This document shows, piece after piece, positions 20,101 through 30,230 of a stretch of 64,000 bases of DNA (its first letter is position 1; each line of letters opens with the position of its first letter). The DNA is from a virus. Both the position numbers and the translations under genes were made by a program. Below the pieces are notes generated by a model. That model did no database searches. It worked only from the letters and a program-made list of their open reading frames with translations, and had not been told where the DNA came from. The DNA is taken from positions 1 to 64,000 of IMG/VR virus record IMGVR_UViG_3300046787_000604. One strand, written 5' to 3'.

Positions 20101-23100
20101 TTTGTATCGTTTTTTCAGGTAATTGTTGTTGGTTCGGAAGAGCCTTTCTCACCCCCGATAAAACAAGATTCAAAAAGTTATCTTGTAAGACACTTTCATT
20201 TGTCAAATATTGAACGATTTGATTTTGGAATTGAGCAACCGTATTATTTGGATTTCTAAGCAACTGAGTAGCATACATTTTAATAATCGGCGCCAATAAC
20301 ACAACATTATTCACACTAAATTCAATATTATTATCAATAAAGAAATCTGTAATATATGAACCATTACTACTATATTCAACATTACGAATTGTTGAAAATC
20401 CTACCTCCGTTTCAAGAGCAATCCAAGCGTTTGGATTTAATAATTTAGATTGACCAAGAGTTAACGAACTATCTTTACTTGGCAACGTATTTTGCACATA
20501 CGGTAAAAACTTAATTGGGTCTGTAACTCTCGGTGTATTGTTGTGAGATAAATACGAATCAAAAACTCTCCTTTGATAATTTGAAGGGTTTCCATACCTA
20601 AATAAGATATCGTAATTCATAAATGATGTAATACCATTTTGAAATACCTCATATTGATTTCCAATAGCGTTGTTAAAATATTCAATGTTAGTTTCCTTAC
20701 TCTTTTGAGCCGGTATCGTCATTAAACTCTTAAATAATGATTGGAAGTTTCTATACACCGCCTCACCATTAACCGTAGATTCATTAATTCCAACAGGATT
20801 TGTTCCCGAGTCAATATCAGTAATTGGTTTACAAAAATTCAAAAACTCTTGTTCAAATGAATCTAATATCTTTTTCTCAAATACCGAGAATACTTCCTCA
20901 ATTTTACTGTACTTATCAACATTTGACAAATACATTGGTGATTGAGTTTCTCCACTATTGATGAAATTCAAATAAGAATCCGGTTGTGGATATTTGATTT
21001 GGTCAGCATCAAAATAACCATAGTTAGGTGCCGACCATAATGTTCTAACAGAACCGTTATAGACTGCGTTATTTGAACTAACATTAACTTTAGTTGTTTG
21101 TATTGTTGAGAAGTTATCCAAACAAGCATTATTAATTTGATTCACACTATTACCAAAAGACGGAACGATAAAATAATCAACCCCTTTAGTATTATTTGTA
21201 GGGTTACAATTAATATCACTTCCATAATCAACATCTTGTAATAAAACAGAATATGTTTGTAAAGTTAAATCTTTTGTGTCTTGTTTTGCACCAGTAATAT
21301 TTGAATCTTGGAAATTGTGTATTTTCATCCCACCATTAATACTTTGTTGAATCTCGTCACTCGTATACCCACTATACAATTCATACCCATTATAAAACAC
21401 ATTAAAATCGTTAACCACTTTTGGGTAAAACCCAATTTGCATATTAACACTTGTTGTTGTTTCATTTTGAAGAGTTATTGATAATGGAACACTGTCAAAC
21501 TTAACATCATAAGTTTGAGTAATTGAACTTAAAATTGGACTATAGTTAGTCGTATAATTAAAGTTTTTCCAAGCACTTGATAAAATATCTACATTTGACT
21601 CTTTATACTTTTTGTATCTATACCATACCGAACCATACTTTAACACCCATGCGTAAGGTATTTTATGAATTGCACCAAATTTCTTAAAACAAGACGCAAT
21701 ATAATCTAATTCCTCTACAAAAGTATCATTCTTAGTTTTATATCTCTCCCTTAATGACGCTAGTGGTAATGAATTCAAAAATAAATAAGCGGATTGAACA
21801 TATGGATATGGGTCACTTGTTCTCGTATTTTGAACACCATTTTGAATAGAATTAACAAAATAAGGAGTATTCAATATTGAGGTTGTTGTTCTAAACGGTA
21901 ATTCCCCTGTTGGTGTGATATATTCACAATAACCCTCAGTTGCAGTAAAATTACTTGGTAACCTTGTCGTATAAAATGCCCCTAACCCAAACACACCTGT
22001 TGAATTTTTCAACACATTAGTCGGATTTGAATTATCCAAATATGAGAAATTAGTCACCGGTCTATTTGTTGTATAATCATATACATCATTAAAATTCGCA
22101 ATGATTTTTCTATTTTCAAAAACTTTTAGAGTTTTCTTAGTATCATAGACATTAAACCCAATAGATTTATTACTTGAACTTAAATTATTTAATGACCACG
22201 ACGAATCAGTAAATGGGAGAGTATCCACAACTAAGGGCTCATTTGAAGCATTTTTGATTAATTGTAATAAGGCATCTGATTTTGTACTTACTTGAGGTAT
22301 TTTACCAATATCTAAGATATTCATAATACTATAAGAATTTTCTGTTAAATTCTTAATATAAGGAGTTACAAAGAAATCTCTAATATAATCTTGATAAGCT
22401 CTACCAGTTCCTGAATTAGAAATTGTTTTTAAGAAATTTGGATAACTATTTGCAGTTATATCGTAATTTTTAAGTTTCAAACTTAAATAAGGAGAACTAA
22501 CATTAATACTTTGTACAATATTGTTAACTTCAGTCTCACTATTTAATTTTATTAACGAATCAATTTGATTTTGATTAGCTCGATTTAATCCTGAATAATG
22601 TGAAGTAAGAAATTGTCTTTCCCATATTTCATAAAAGAATTTAATCTCCTCTTTATTAGTATATGCAGCACCTGTCGAAGGGAATTCAATCGCATTAATA
22701 TTGATAACATTTGTATATTTGTCGCTATCTAATGGTGGAGGCGATGATGGTTGGTTAAATTTTCTAGTTAACCCTTTCATATATTCCTCAACAAATTCAA
22801 CTTCAGGCCATTTAGCATAATTCCACCCTTGAGTTAAATCAACTACGGTTGGGTCTGCAATATATTTTAATTCAAACCTACCTTTTTTATCATCAGGAGA
22901 TTCAACAAAAAATTGTGGCCATGGATAAACAGGTTCTTTTGAATTACTTAGTCCTGTGTTGGATTGTTGAGCACTATTGGAAATAACAACATCTTGTCTT
23001 GACTCAGTACTAGGTGCCGATGATGGATTATCTAATATCGCGTTTTTTCTTACGGGGTCATATTTCACATCCCAAGCATTTGTATGAACGTCATCTAATA

Positions 23101-24853
23101 AACGAAGGAACGCTTCCGCAGATGCCATAACAACCGCAATCATATTTCTAACAGTAGGCTTAAATCCTAATCCTGTCGCTTTATCTTCAATTTTTCTTAA
23201 TAACTCCGCAGATATTGATGTTTCATAATCAGACAATTTTTTATTCGCTTGGGTTTCCAATGAAGACATTTCTTTATCATATCTACCATTACCCTCAAAA
23301 ATAAAGAAATTTGGTTTTACCGTAACTCGGCTTGTTCTACCATTTAATTCAACCTCATTAAATAGTGGTTTTTTAATTTGATAAATTAACGCTTTAATTT
23401 GTTCAATGTCATCAGCAGTCGGAGCAACTTTACCCGTTTGTAATCTAATTGTTTCTTCCCAATCAATATTCCCATCATTTGGAACATCAATCTCAATCAT
23501 ATTATATTTAATTGGGTTTGGTATTGGTGAAGGTCCTCCAACCCCTAAAGTACCGTTTTCAGCCAATGCTTTATTGAATTTTGTAATATAATCTTTTAAT
23601 TGAGTAATTGCGGTTTCTTTCGCCCCTTGGTCTAAATTAGCCTTAAAAATATAAACCTTGTCTTTACCCCCCTTTAGCATAATAGGTTTTGGGTCCAAGT
23701 ACTTTACAAACCATGAAGAATTTCCTGACCTAACATTTTCAAAATATTGTTTTAATACTTCTTTATAATTTCTCACATTTGTTAGTGGCTCTACTTTCGC
23801 AGGAGGAAACGATGCCATTACGGTATTTTCAAATGTTTGTAATTTGTTCATTAACTGATACAAACTAAGTTCCGGTAAATCCACAGGGATTAAACCTTTT
23901 GATTTGTATTCACTATAAACTTCAACAATTTTTTGATAACCCTTTTCTGACATAATTTGAGTCACAACAGCATCTTGACTTTGAGCGTTATTTTTAGATG
24001 CAACACCCTCAACTTTAGATTGGCTTTCAGCACCTTTATTAGATTCCTGAACACCACCCGGAGTTGTTGTTATATCAAAAGTTTGACCATACATATGGGG
24101 AACAGCCAATAAGTGCCCCATCGACACTTCATTAAGTACATTAAACTTGAAACCCTTGAAAGTTAAACTTATCACATAATTCCCACTGTAAGTATTAAAC
24201 GCCGCGTGAAATTTCTCCAAATTTAATTGGTATCTAATCGCTTGTCCATAATACCCTTTAAGTGTTAAATAAAATGGTGGGTATGGTAAATTAAAAAATG
24301 CTGCATAAGGAGAATTTTCGCCTAATTGGAATAACGCCTTACCTTGTACATCCTCTAATTTTATTTCAACTGATGGTATAAACGAACTATTTGTAGTAAC
24401 ATTAATACTTGTAATGCCTAACAATCCATTGTCAAAAACTCCCGCTAGATTATCCGGAGTATCAAAAGTGTATGCTTGAGTACCATTACCACCTGATGTG
24501 GTTTTTTGTTGCATTTGATTGCTTCCATTAAACTTGGTTGAATCATTACCTGTTAATTCATCATAATACCCAACACCTAAAAACGTATCTTTAGTCGGCT
24601 TTAAGAAATTCATCTTAGCAACTGAAATTGTTTTAATCCTATCTTCAGGACTTCCTCCAACCGCAAGTTTAGTTCTTGGTAAAACATCTGCCTCTAAATT
24701 AGCATACATCACCAAACTCTCATGGTCAATTAATCTTTCTTGGATTTTACCCGCAGAGTCAATGGTCTTATTTGGGTCAACTACAATAATGTTATTGTAA
24801 TCAAATTCTACAAGAATGTCTCCGTTGTTGTCTGCCGTTAAGTTACCTGCCAT
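17174..24853 (-). CDS. Giant baseplate hub protein with gp27-like segment and IPT/TIG domain
   Basis: 2559 residues. The N-terminal part (about 165-260, SVEIKLEDVQGKALFQLGEN, then YPPFYLTLKGYYGQ) is a beta-rich tail-hub style domain. Around residues 1836-1895, SYTCQVVSLGNALLQPTMYF, FNGPYLIQQVDHAITPGQFQ and TTITGIRQG resemble the closing segment of central hub proteins (gp27/gp44 class). Residues about 2180-2270 form a clear IPT/TIG immunoglobulin-like domain (PVISSFSPLSGNTGTIVQV). Three more Ig-like beta segments finish the protein. It starts inside the preceding LysM-like gene (11-base overlap), so the two are translationally coupled. It is several times longer than T4 gp27 (391), so the hub may carry fused peptidoglycan-contact or stalk domains. 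Confidence 0.85.
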   Translation of the reverse strand: MAGNLTADNNGDILVEFDYNNIIVVDPNKTIDSAGKIQERLIDHESLVMYANLEADVLPRTKLAVGGSPEDRIKTISVAKMNFLKPTKDTFLGVGYYDELTGNDSTKFNGSNQMQQKTTSGGNGTQAYTFDTPDNLAGVFDNGLLGITSINVTTNSSFIPSVEIKLEDVQGKALFQLGENSPYAAFFNLPYPPFYLTLKGYYGQAIRYQLNLEKFHAAFNTYSGNYVISLTFKGFKFNVLNEVSMGHLLAVPHMYGQTFDITTTPGGVQESNKGAESQSKVEGVASKNNAQSQDAVVTQIMSEKGYQKIVEVYSEYKSKGLIPVDLPELSLYQLMNKLQTFENTVMASFPPAKVEPLTNVRNYKEVLKQYFENVRSGNSSWFVKYLDPKPIMLKGGKDKVYIFKANLDQGAKETAITQLKDYITKFNKALAENGTLGVGGPSPIPNPIKYNMIEIDVPNDGNIDWEETIRLQTGKVAPTADDIEQIKALIYQIKKPLFNEVELNGRTSRVTVKPNFFIFEGNGRYDKEMSSLETQANKKLSDYETSISAELLRKIEDKATGLGFKPTVRNMIAVVMASAEAFLRLLDDVHTNAWDVKYDPVRKNAILDNPSSAPSTESRQDVVISNSAQQSNTGLSNSKEPVYPWPQFFVESPDDKKGRFELKYIADPTVVDLTQGWNYAKWPEVEFVEEYMKGLTRKFNQPSSPPPLDSDKYTNVININAIEFPSTGAAYTNKEEIKFFYEIWERQFLTSHYSGLNRANQNQIDSLIKLNSETEVNNIVQSINVSSPYLSLKLKNYDITANSYPNFLKTISNSGTGRAYQDYIRDFFVTPYIKNLTENSYSIMNILDIGKIPQVSTKSDALLQLIKNASNEPLVVDTLPFTDSSWSLNNLSSSNKSIGFNVYDTKKTLKVFENRKIIANFNDVYDYTTNRPVTNFSYLDNSNPTNVLKNSTGVFGLGAFYTTRLPSNFTATEGYCEYITPTGELPFRTTTSILNTPYFVNSIQNGVQNTRTSDPYPYVQSAYLFLNSLPLASLRERYKTKNDTFVEELDYIASCFKKFGAIHKIPYAWVLKYGSVWYRYKKYKESNVDILSSAWKNFNYTTNYSPILSSITQTYDVKFDSVPLSITLQNETTTSVNMQIGFYPKVVNDFNVFYNGYELYSGYTSDEIQQSINGGMKIHNFQDSNITGAKQDTKDLTLQTYSVLLQDVDYGSDINCNPTNNTKGVDYFIVPSFGNSVNQINNACLDNFSTIQTTKVNVSSNNAVYNGSVRTLWSAPNYGYFDADQIKYPQPDSYLNFINSGETQSPMYLSNVDKYSKIEEVFSVFEKKILDSFEQEFLNFCKPITDIDSGTNPVGINESTVNGEAVYRNFQSLFKSLMTIPAQKSKETNIEYFNNAIGNQYEVFQNGITSFMNYDILFRYGNPSNYQRRVFDSYLSHNNTPRVTDPIKFLPYVQNTLPSKDSSLTLGQSKLLNPNAWIALETEVGFSTIRNVEYSSNGSYITDFFIDNNIEFSVNNVVLLAPIIKMYATQLLRNPNNTVAQFQNQIVQYLTNESVLQDNFLNLVLSGVRKALPNQQQLPEKTIQSAIDGQQSKVENYEVFKALNDKWIAGGDYKSKTLFEDMLFLDRASRNIGDTILLDIFDLKNMFSTNSLNQAMSVFTFVSGILIKNNFTVMNLPAYVNFYNVQDVDGTTIPNRTEGSLAMANSLWGTFLDVDYRKSSSKMVCFYVGKPSQYLALPKVSSRFRDDSFEMRRASENPLIENQSGKKDWAVSNKCVGFNVDIGTRNQGVFHSFNVSQDNGKATSESINTMVNMVDQSTGKNTSTQNVGLYNLYKQRSYTCQVVSLGNALLQPTMYFNLRHVPMFNGPYLIQQVDHAITPGQFQTTITGIRQGIYDLPAIDTFIQSINQNLLTKVEALLKIKKDTVNVLGATTDATKSNKIPQKSDTTKAATNTCSAKLLPSYASNYGFVATGATQSNITEKTFANELKRLIPNLPILQTIIYSLSYISSFQKYNNNKSGKFDGWDNNLAAITLDMDWGESSIAFLPKYSCVNVTSNPSTTESLPFANFASLESYIIFMRDRLIQRIGQISEIGLLKYYVCYWPKDNKLSTYFDTHLDEYKQLGLTVDASLKSALTVGVATKAIVDDLKNTITESKKNGKSSPNATPTPVGATPLPGQTCPPPVISSFSPLSGNTGTIVQVNGYNLNGLSSVVVNGVTVLPSGVTVFDDSTLRFVTPEIGTGKVVSKGDIVVTTNYGSATSSGKYTFDPSIVASEASSPGGFQNPENQTTNAVPANNANTNPQTTGPITLIETENVKGPNGSTTLLTVKVNPEAGAWKIDPQPDVDFILVNIEPGPNNKYVEDVFSSGKGDRIVGFVSPDQQVFSITESQMINEFTLKDYDEDNVRGYFTISLYARPVDRVANPKDVILSYKFNVYLTDKKAGDPVSAAEIKTPPGTLTKVSETSSGELPNFNGVDYYNIKKPAGGYITYQFTCEKLISKSSPEVYSTPGSAKQNITITNNSGTKYTNVIEVSNLGVFQLQVGYTSESTRGTATSPNFTL

Positions 24854-25166
24854 AATAATAAAAATGATTTTCTAATGCCGCTTTATAGTCTTGTATAGAT
24901 GGTAGTAGCGGAAATGGAATAATCAACACAGCACCATCATATATGTTATTTTCTAACCCTCCAAATTCAGGATTAGCTTGGAGTATTAACCAACTGAAAT
25001 ATGGTGAGTTATAATACTCTTGAGATACCATATCCAATCTACTTCTAGCGACTTTATATATGTAAGCCTTATCTGTCGTTTTTTGAGGTAATGACACATA
25101 AGGTACTACGGTTTGTTCACCGTTAATTAAAAATTCACTATATCTGTTCCAATATTGAAATGCCAT
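24843..25166 (-). CDS. Baseplate wedge protein, gp53/LysM-like
   Basis: 107 residues. The signature ARSRLDMVSQEYYNSPYFSW, then LILQANPE and NIYDGAVLIIPFPL, is the LysM-type fold used in baseplate proteins of the T4 gp53 group (dIS..YY..p.yw..I..aN......I..G..L.IP). T4 gp53 has 196 residues, so this is a compact version. It sits between the hub and the large gp48/54-like protein. Its ATG overlaps the upstream stop as TAATG and its end overlaps the hub start, giving a tightly coupled three-gene set. Confidence 0.75.
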   Translation of the reverse strand: MAFQYWNRYSEFLINGEQTVVPYVSLPQKTTDKAYIYKVARSRLDMVSQEYYNSPYFSWLILQANPEFGGLENNIYDGAVLIIPFPLLPSIQDYKAALENHFYYYGR

Positions 25167-28100
25167 TAATTAAGTTTTACTTTTGAAATAAGTGCCGTTG
25201 AAGATACCCCATCCGGTGAATTCCATTTATTATTATCGTTGTTTGCGTTTGTTGATGCCCCCAAACCAATTATCATATTTTTTTGAGATTTTTTATTATT
25301 CTCACTCACATTACCCTGTGTTGTGAATGTAAATTCTCTTGTTTTTTTATCAAATGGAGTGTAAATAATAAAATCTTTTAATTTGGTTTTTTCCATATTA
25401 TCTATGAAAGATTTTGTAATATTATTCTCACTCTCAAATAAAGGTTTTGCAACTCCAATCCAATACTCATCAAATCGTTTTTCTACTTCATCCGAACCAT
25501 TACCGATTAGACCTTTATTGTTAATAATATTACCAATCATCAAAGTCTTAAATGTTTGATATTTTTTGTCATCAACAATATCATCAGAAATTATCATATA
25601 AACTCGTCTGAAAATATTATCACTAAATTCAGGTTTCATTGTAAATGGAACAAAAACATTTTCAGGTGTTGTATAGTTCGACTTACCCTTAGTATCAACT
25701 TGCATTAGAAACACACCTTTATACTCTTTACTATCACCCGGATAAACAAAGGCATTTTCCGAAAATACTACTTCATTAAACCCTTTAATACCTAAATGAA
25801 TTTTATGTATATCATCCACAAGTTCATTAAGAGTATTTGTCGCCCCACTTGAGGTTATATTTACGTTACTGGTACCACTTGTATTATATATTGTAACAGG
25901 ACCTGTCTTAGTTTGATACCCATCAGTACCATTATTATCACTTAATCCAGCAAAAATAAGTAAATTAGCTCGACCCAATGTTTGAATATAAGTCTGTTCC
26001 ATGTTAACTACGTCTTGTGTTATTTTAGTAACCGCATTTTGGAATGTACCTCTTTTATTTTTAACTAAATTACCATAATTATCCTTAACTTGTCTAATTA
26101 CTTTATTTGAAAACGCAAATACCGGTGAAGACATCCATTTAACAAACCCTTCATTACCACTAACAATATCCTCTCCAAGTGTTTTGAAAATAGTATTGAA
26201 TCTATTTTCAACATTGTTTGGTTTACCAAACAATTCAGTCACATTACTAGTTGTTGCAATATCCCCTTGAGTATATAAACGCTCTAACATCCATTGTTGA
26301 CGAACCGCATTATTATATTGGTTAGAAGTCTCTTTTGTTTTATTAATTATTGTTTGGAAATATGTTTGAGTTTCTTGAACTACTTTAACCATAAAATCAG
26401 AATAATTAATTGTACCTGAATCACCCTCAGTTGTTGCACTATTTGAAGTAACAACCCCAATCGGACTATTATTATTTTGCCCACTATTTGGTACCGCTTG
26501 ATTAAGTGTTGGTACTGATGGTGGTGGGGCCATTTTCAAAAATTCTTGGTCTAATGTTTTCGCATAATTCTCTTGAGAGGTAACATCCGCTCTATCATCC
26601 CAAATTTCAGTATTCGCATAATAATTAAATGTTAATGAATTTTGTAATTTATCAATAGATTGTTTTAATCCGCTACCACCAACAAACTTAAATCCTAATG
26701 TTACATTTGCAATCATTGGTTGAATACCTATACCTTCAGGATTAATGTCTAACATCTCATAAGTTATGTTCAAACTATCCGGAATGATTTTGGTATTATA
26801 GAAATCCCCAACTCGTAACACTAACACCGGTGGTGCACCAAACGCAGTATTAGTCGCATTATCAAACTGTAACGTCTGTGAACCTCCAACATCTTTAACT
26901 GTAGGGATTGTATCACCAGGTCTCATACATTGTTGTAAAAACGTTAAACGAGAGTTTAACCCTTCGGGTGTTGTTGAATGAAATGCCGGTTGGAAAAACT
27001 TCAACTTATCTTTAAGGTTATCAAAAACCATTGGTGTTTCCGCTTTGATTGTTTCAAAATAATCACATTCCGACAACAACGCTCTTAACACACGTTTAGT
27101 TATATTATCTTTTGGTTTGTATTCTTGGGTGACAACATCTTCTTTAACCGTTTTAATTACTTTATTTCCTTCAAGAATTGTTTGTGTCTCAGGGACGGTA
27201 TTATCAACAGGAGCATTTAGATTTGAGTTAATTTTTGAAATATATGCTCTTCTACACGCCATCGCTTGATACGTAAAAATATCTTTAGAACCCGATTGAG
27301 TATCCCCGCCATCAACATTTTGGTCTTTATCAGTACAGGTAACTGATTTACCCGGAGTTAAGGTATACGGAGTACTTGTTGTTGTTGCAACTAATGGAGA
27401 TGATGTTGCAACCTCACCTAAAGCACCCGCACCGGTTGTTGTATCTTCAACTACGGTTAATCGTTTATCACTAACATATTTTGCAGTGTTTGGATTTTCC
27501 GCAAAAAACCGAATTGTTGACGCGATTCTTCGTTTAGATAATTCAAGATTGTACCCTACCGTTGCCGGAGCGGAACAACTAGAACTAATATTAATGGTAA
27601 TCGTACCAGTATTTTGCCCTAATTGTTTTGCCAAGTCAGCAGCCAACTCATTCATCACATTATAGTTTGGTGTAACTACTGTATCAAAAAAATTACTTGT
27701 AGCCCCTGAGTTTGGTTTTGACTTATAATAGTTCTTATTTGATTCACTTGTATAACGATTATACTCGGTAGTATAATTTATTGTTGTATTTGGTTTTGGA
27801 TAATCATTCCCAAAGTAAAAACCTGTTTGAACATATTTCTCAAAATAATCTGTCGGAGTCGCCTGAGCAACTTGAGGTACTGTTTGAACCGTTTTTTTAA
27901 TAAACTCAATTTGTTCTTTACTAACATCTTTAGATGTAATGGCCTCTTGTAATTGATATAAATCGTTTGGATTAACCGTATAATATTTTTTAGCTAATTC
28001 ATATAAATCATATTTTCTACATCCGGCAAAGAATGATTCTAAAATACTATCAACTCTAGCTTTATTTGTTTCATTATTAAGAACTTTATTAACAACCACA

Positions 28101-30190
28101 TTCAATGATGATGGATGGTCAACAACCACTTTCCAACTCAATGAACCAGTACGAGAAGTATTTTTATAAGTGTAAATTGGTTCCGGTCTACCTAAGAATG
28201 CAGTCTCATTCCATCCCGCACTAACAGTTTCACTAAAGGTTAAACCGTAAGGTGCGAACCACATAACCCTACCACCATTAGGACCTCTCTCACAAACAGC
28301 CAAGTCTGAAACAGAATACCCCGGAGTATTTGATGTTCTCCACGCCAAATTTTCTAATGAAAACATATATTTCTTAGCGTGTCCATTATTCATCCCACCA
28401 ATTAAGTTTGTTGAATCTTGTCCACCTTCCATTTTATTAGGTGCAATGTTAAGATTGTAAGTATTATCAAACACAGAATCAGAAAATCTTCTTCCACTTG
28501 TTGTAATACCATCCATCTTTTGAAGGTCATTATATTGTAGATATGGTAAATCTTTAGCAAAAACCCTACAATATTCAGTCCCAACCTCTTGCCCGATAGC
28601 ACCTGTGTATTTATAAACCCTTGAACCTTTGGTTAATTCTTTATACCCATCATGGAATATTTTACTAACTTGGTCAATAGCGTTACCAACGTGTTGTAAT
28701 CTTCTACCACCTTGTGGTTGACTATCAATGATTCTTTGTGTTTGGTCTAATATAGACCCACCCTTAAAGGTTCTTTCTGTTGATTCAGTTGAGTTATAAG
28801 ATGAAGGTCTAAAATCCTCATCTTGATTTGTAATCTCACCACCAATACCAACTTTTTTACCAGCATTACCTTTATACTTTGGCGAAACCCATGTGAATCC
28901 ACCTTCAATACCACCACCATTACTATATGTTGGACCGTTAGCACCTAATCTAATATCCTTACTTGGACCCTCATACAATTGAGCAAGTTCTTGAGGACCA
29001 TAAACCGGAGATTGTAATTCTCTTGCAAATTGGTCAACAGGTAAATCACCACCTGGTGAGAAGATTCTTGAAGGATTTGAAGTTAAATTACCAACATAGT
29101 AGTTACTATTATCGGATACCGTACCCGTTAATACACCGGCAACTCTATCAAATACACCTCTCTCTAAATTTGGCTTGTACTTGTTATAATCAATGTTTTT
29201 GAATAAACGAGATTTTTGACCAGCCCCTGTATTGTTATAAAATATTTGAGACCCTGTCTGAGTACCCCCTAATAATTGATTAAAGAATTTACCAACACCC
29301 GTTTGTTTGAAAGCGTTAGTAATTTGTTGAATCGTTGTTGGCATTCCCGGATTAATACTGGTGTCAAAATATGACCCGGGTATCAAAGAAACCGGTAATA
29401 CACTACCCCCTAATCTAAGTGCAAAATCCGCAGCAGCCGTTATTGGATTGGCAGGAATTGTTATTTGCCAATTTGGTTCTAAAATTGGAACTTGTCCTGA
29501 TAATATATTAACTAAATCAGTACCACTAGTTACGTTTAGAATATTTGCCCTCCCAAGAGTTTCTTTCCTAATTTGAGTGGCTATTCTTTCTTGGAAATCA
29601 CTTCTAAGTTGTTGTGCACCTAATCTAACAATAAATGAGTCATCACTTAAACTACCTCTACTACCTGTAGGATTTGCCGAAAGTAAAATAGATAATGGAT
29701 TATATGTTGAAGCAACCATTCCCGCAGGATATGGTTGTCCATTACCTTCTCTGTCTTGGTCAGGTCTAACTGTTTCTAAACTTGAAAAAGATTCTGCGGA
29801 GTCAAAAACATTTAACCCGTCAGCATAAGCATTTAATGGTCTCCATAACCTTACAGCATCATATCCCTCGTCAATAATATGAGCGTTTTGTTGTCCCGGC
29901 CCATATTCACCTTGATTTGAAATAGAATTTGTTAAACTTCCTGGGTCCGGAACTTGTTCGTAACCACCATCATGCCCATATCTGTTTAACGGATATAACT
30001 TATTTGCAAATGATGATTCATCAATTAGTTGGTCCGGAGTATCCACTACCGAAGCATCTGATTGTATGTATTCATAATTGGTTTGGACAGAAGGTCTACT
30101 TGGAGATTTAGCATAAGGTACTAAATTCCTTGTAATAAGTTTTTTTCTGAAACCATCCGAGCTTATGAAATCTAATGGACTATTTGACAT
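25166..30190 (-). CDS. Giant baseplate/tail-tube junction protein with tube-like and OmpA-like domains
   Basis: 1674 residues. Residues about 590-725 (KYMFSLENLAWRTSNTPGY, MWFAPYGLTFSETVSAGWNE, TSRTGSLSWKVVVDHPSSLN) resemble the tube-initiator/tube-like fold of tail proteins that cap the hub (T4 gp48/gp54 class). Residues about 850-900 (TITINISSSCSAPATVGYNL, then ELSKRRIASTIRFFAENP) follow the OmpA-like pattern N-x-x-LS-x-x-R-A-x-x-(V/I), although the usual GHTD aspartate motif is not obvious. The remaining N- and C-terminal parts are low-similarity Asn/Thr/Ser-rich virion-type sequence. It lies between the tape measure and the LysM-like gene, with a TATTTATAAATA box upstream. The OmpA assignment is by pattern only. 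Confidence 0.8.
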   Translation of the reverse strand: MSNSPLDFISSDGFRKKLITRNLVPYAKSPSRPSVQTNYEYIQSDASVVDTPDQLIDESSFANKLYPLNRYGHDGGYEQVPDPGSLTNSISNQGEYGPGQQNAHIIDEGYDAVRLWRPLNAYADGLNVFDSAESFSSLETVRPDQDREGNGQPYPAGMVASTYNPLSILLSANPTGSRGSLSDDSFIVRLGAQQLRSDFQERIATQIRKETLGRANILNVTSGTDLVNILSGQVPILEPNWQITIPANPITAAADFALRLGGSVLPVSLIPGSYFDTSINPGMPTTIQQITNAFKQTGVGKFFNQLLGGTQTGSQIFYNNTGAGQKSRLFKNIDYNKYKPNLERGVFDRVAGVLTGTVSDNSNYYVGNLTSNPSRIFSPGGDLPVDQFARELQSPVYGPQELAQLYEGPSKDIRLGANGPTYSNGGGIEGGFTWVSPKYKGNAGKKVGIGGEITNQDEDFRPSSYNSTESTERTFKGGSILDQTQRIIDSQPQGGRRLQHVGNAIDQVSKIFHDGYKELTKGSRVYKYTGAIGQEVGTEYCRVFAKDLPYLQYNDLQKMDGITTSGRRFSDSVFDNTYNLNIAPNKMEGGQDSTNLIGGMNNGHAKKYMFSLENLAWRTSNTPGYSVSDLAVCERGPNGGRVMWFAPYGLTFSETVSAGWNETAFLGRPEPIYTYKNTSRTGSLSWKVVVDHPSSLNVVVNKVLNNETNKARVDSILESFFAGCRKYDLYELAKKYYTVNPNDLYQLQEAITSKDVSKEQIEFIKKTVQTVPQVAQATPTDYFEKYVQTGFYFGNDYPKPNTTINYTTEYNRYTSESNKNYYKSKPNSGATSNFFDTVVTPNYNVMNELAADLAKQLGQNTGTITINISSSCSAPATVGYNLELSKRRIASTIRFFAENPNTAKYVSDKRLTVVEDTTTGAGALGEVATSSPLVATTTSTPYTLTPGKSVTCTDKDQNVDGGDTQSGSKDIFTYQAMACRRAYISKINSNLNAPVDNTVPETQTILEGNKVIKTVKEDVVTQEYKPKDNITKRVLRALLSECDYFETIKAETPMVFDNLKDKLKFFQPAFHSTTPEGLNSRLTFLQQCMRPGDTIPTVKDVGGSQTLQFDNATNTAFGAPPVLVLRVGDFYNTKIIPDSLNITYEMLDINPEGIGIQPMIANVTLGFKFVGGSGLKQSIDKLQNSLTFNYYANTEIWDDRADVTSQENYAKTLDQEFLKMAPPPSVPTLNQAVPNSGQNNNSPIGVVTSNSATTEGDSGTINYSDFMVKVVQETQTYFQTIINKTKETSNQYNNAVRQQWMLERLYTQGDIATTSNVTELFGKPNNVENRFNTIFKTLGEDIVSGNEGFVKWMSSPVFAFSNKVIRQVKDNYGNLVKNKRGTFQNAVTKITQDVVNMEQTYIQTLGRANLLIFAGLSDNNGTDGYQTKTGPVTIYNTSGTSNVNITSSGATNTLNELVDDIHKIHLGIKGFNEVVFSENAFVYPGDSKEYKGVFLMQVDTKGKSNYTTPENVFVPFTMKPEFSDNIFRRVYMIISDDIVDDKKYQTFKTLMIGNIINNKGLIGNGSDEVEKRFDEYWIGVAKPLFESENNITKSFIDNMEKTKLKDFIIYTPFDKKTREFTFTTQGNVSENNKKSQKNMIIGLGASTNANNDNNKWNSPDGVSSTALISKVKLN

Positions 30191-30205
30191 CTATGACTTT
30201 TATTT

Positions 30206-30212
30206 ATAAATA
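30206..30212 (-). promoter_or_regulatory. Late-promoter-like TATTTAT box
   Basis: The minus strand reads CTATTTATAAATAAAAG about 15 bases before the ATG at 30190. Here the box is palindromic, so TATAAATA is also present. Confidence 0.55.
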
Positions 30213-30230
30213 GATTAAGGATAATTTTTA

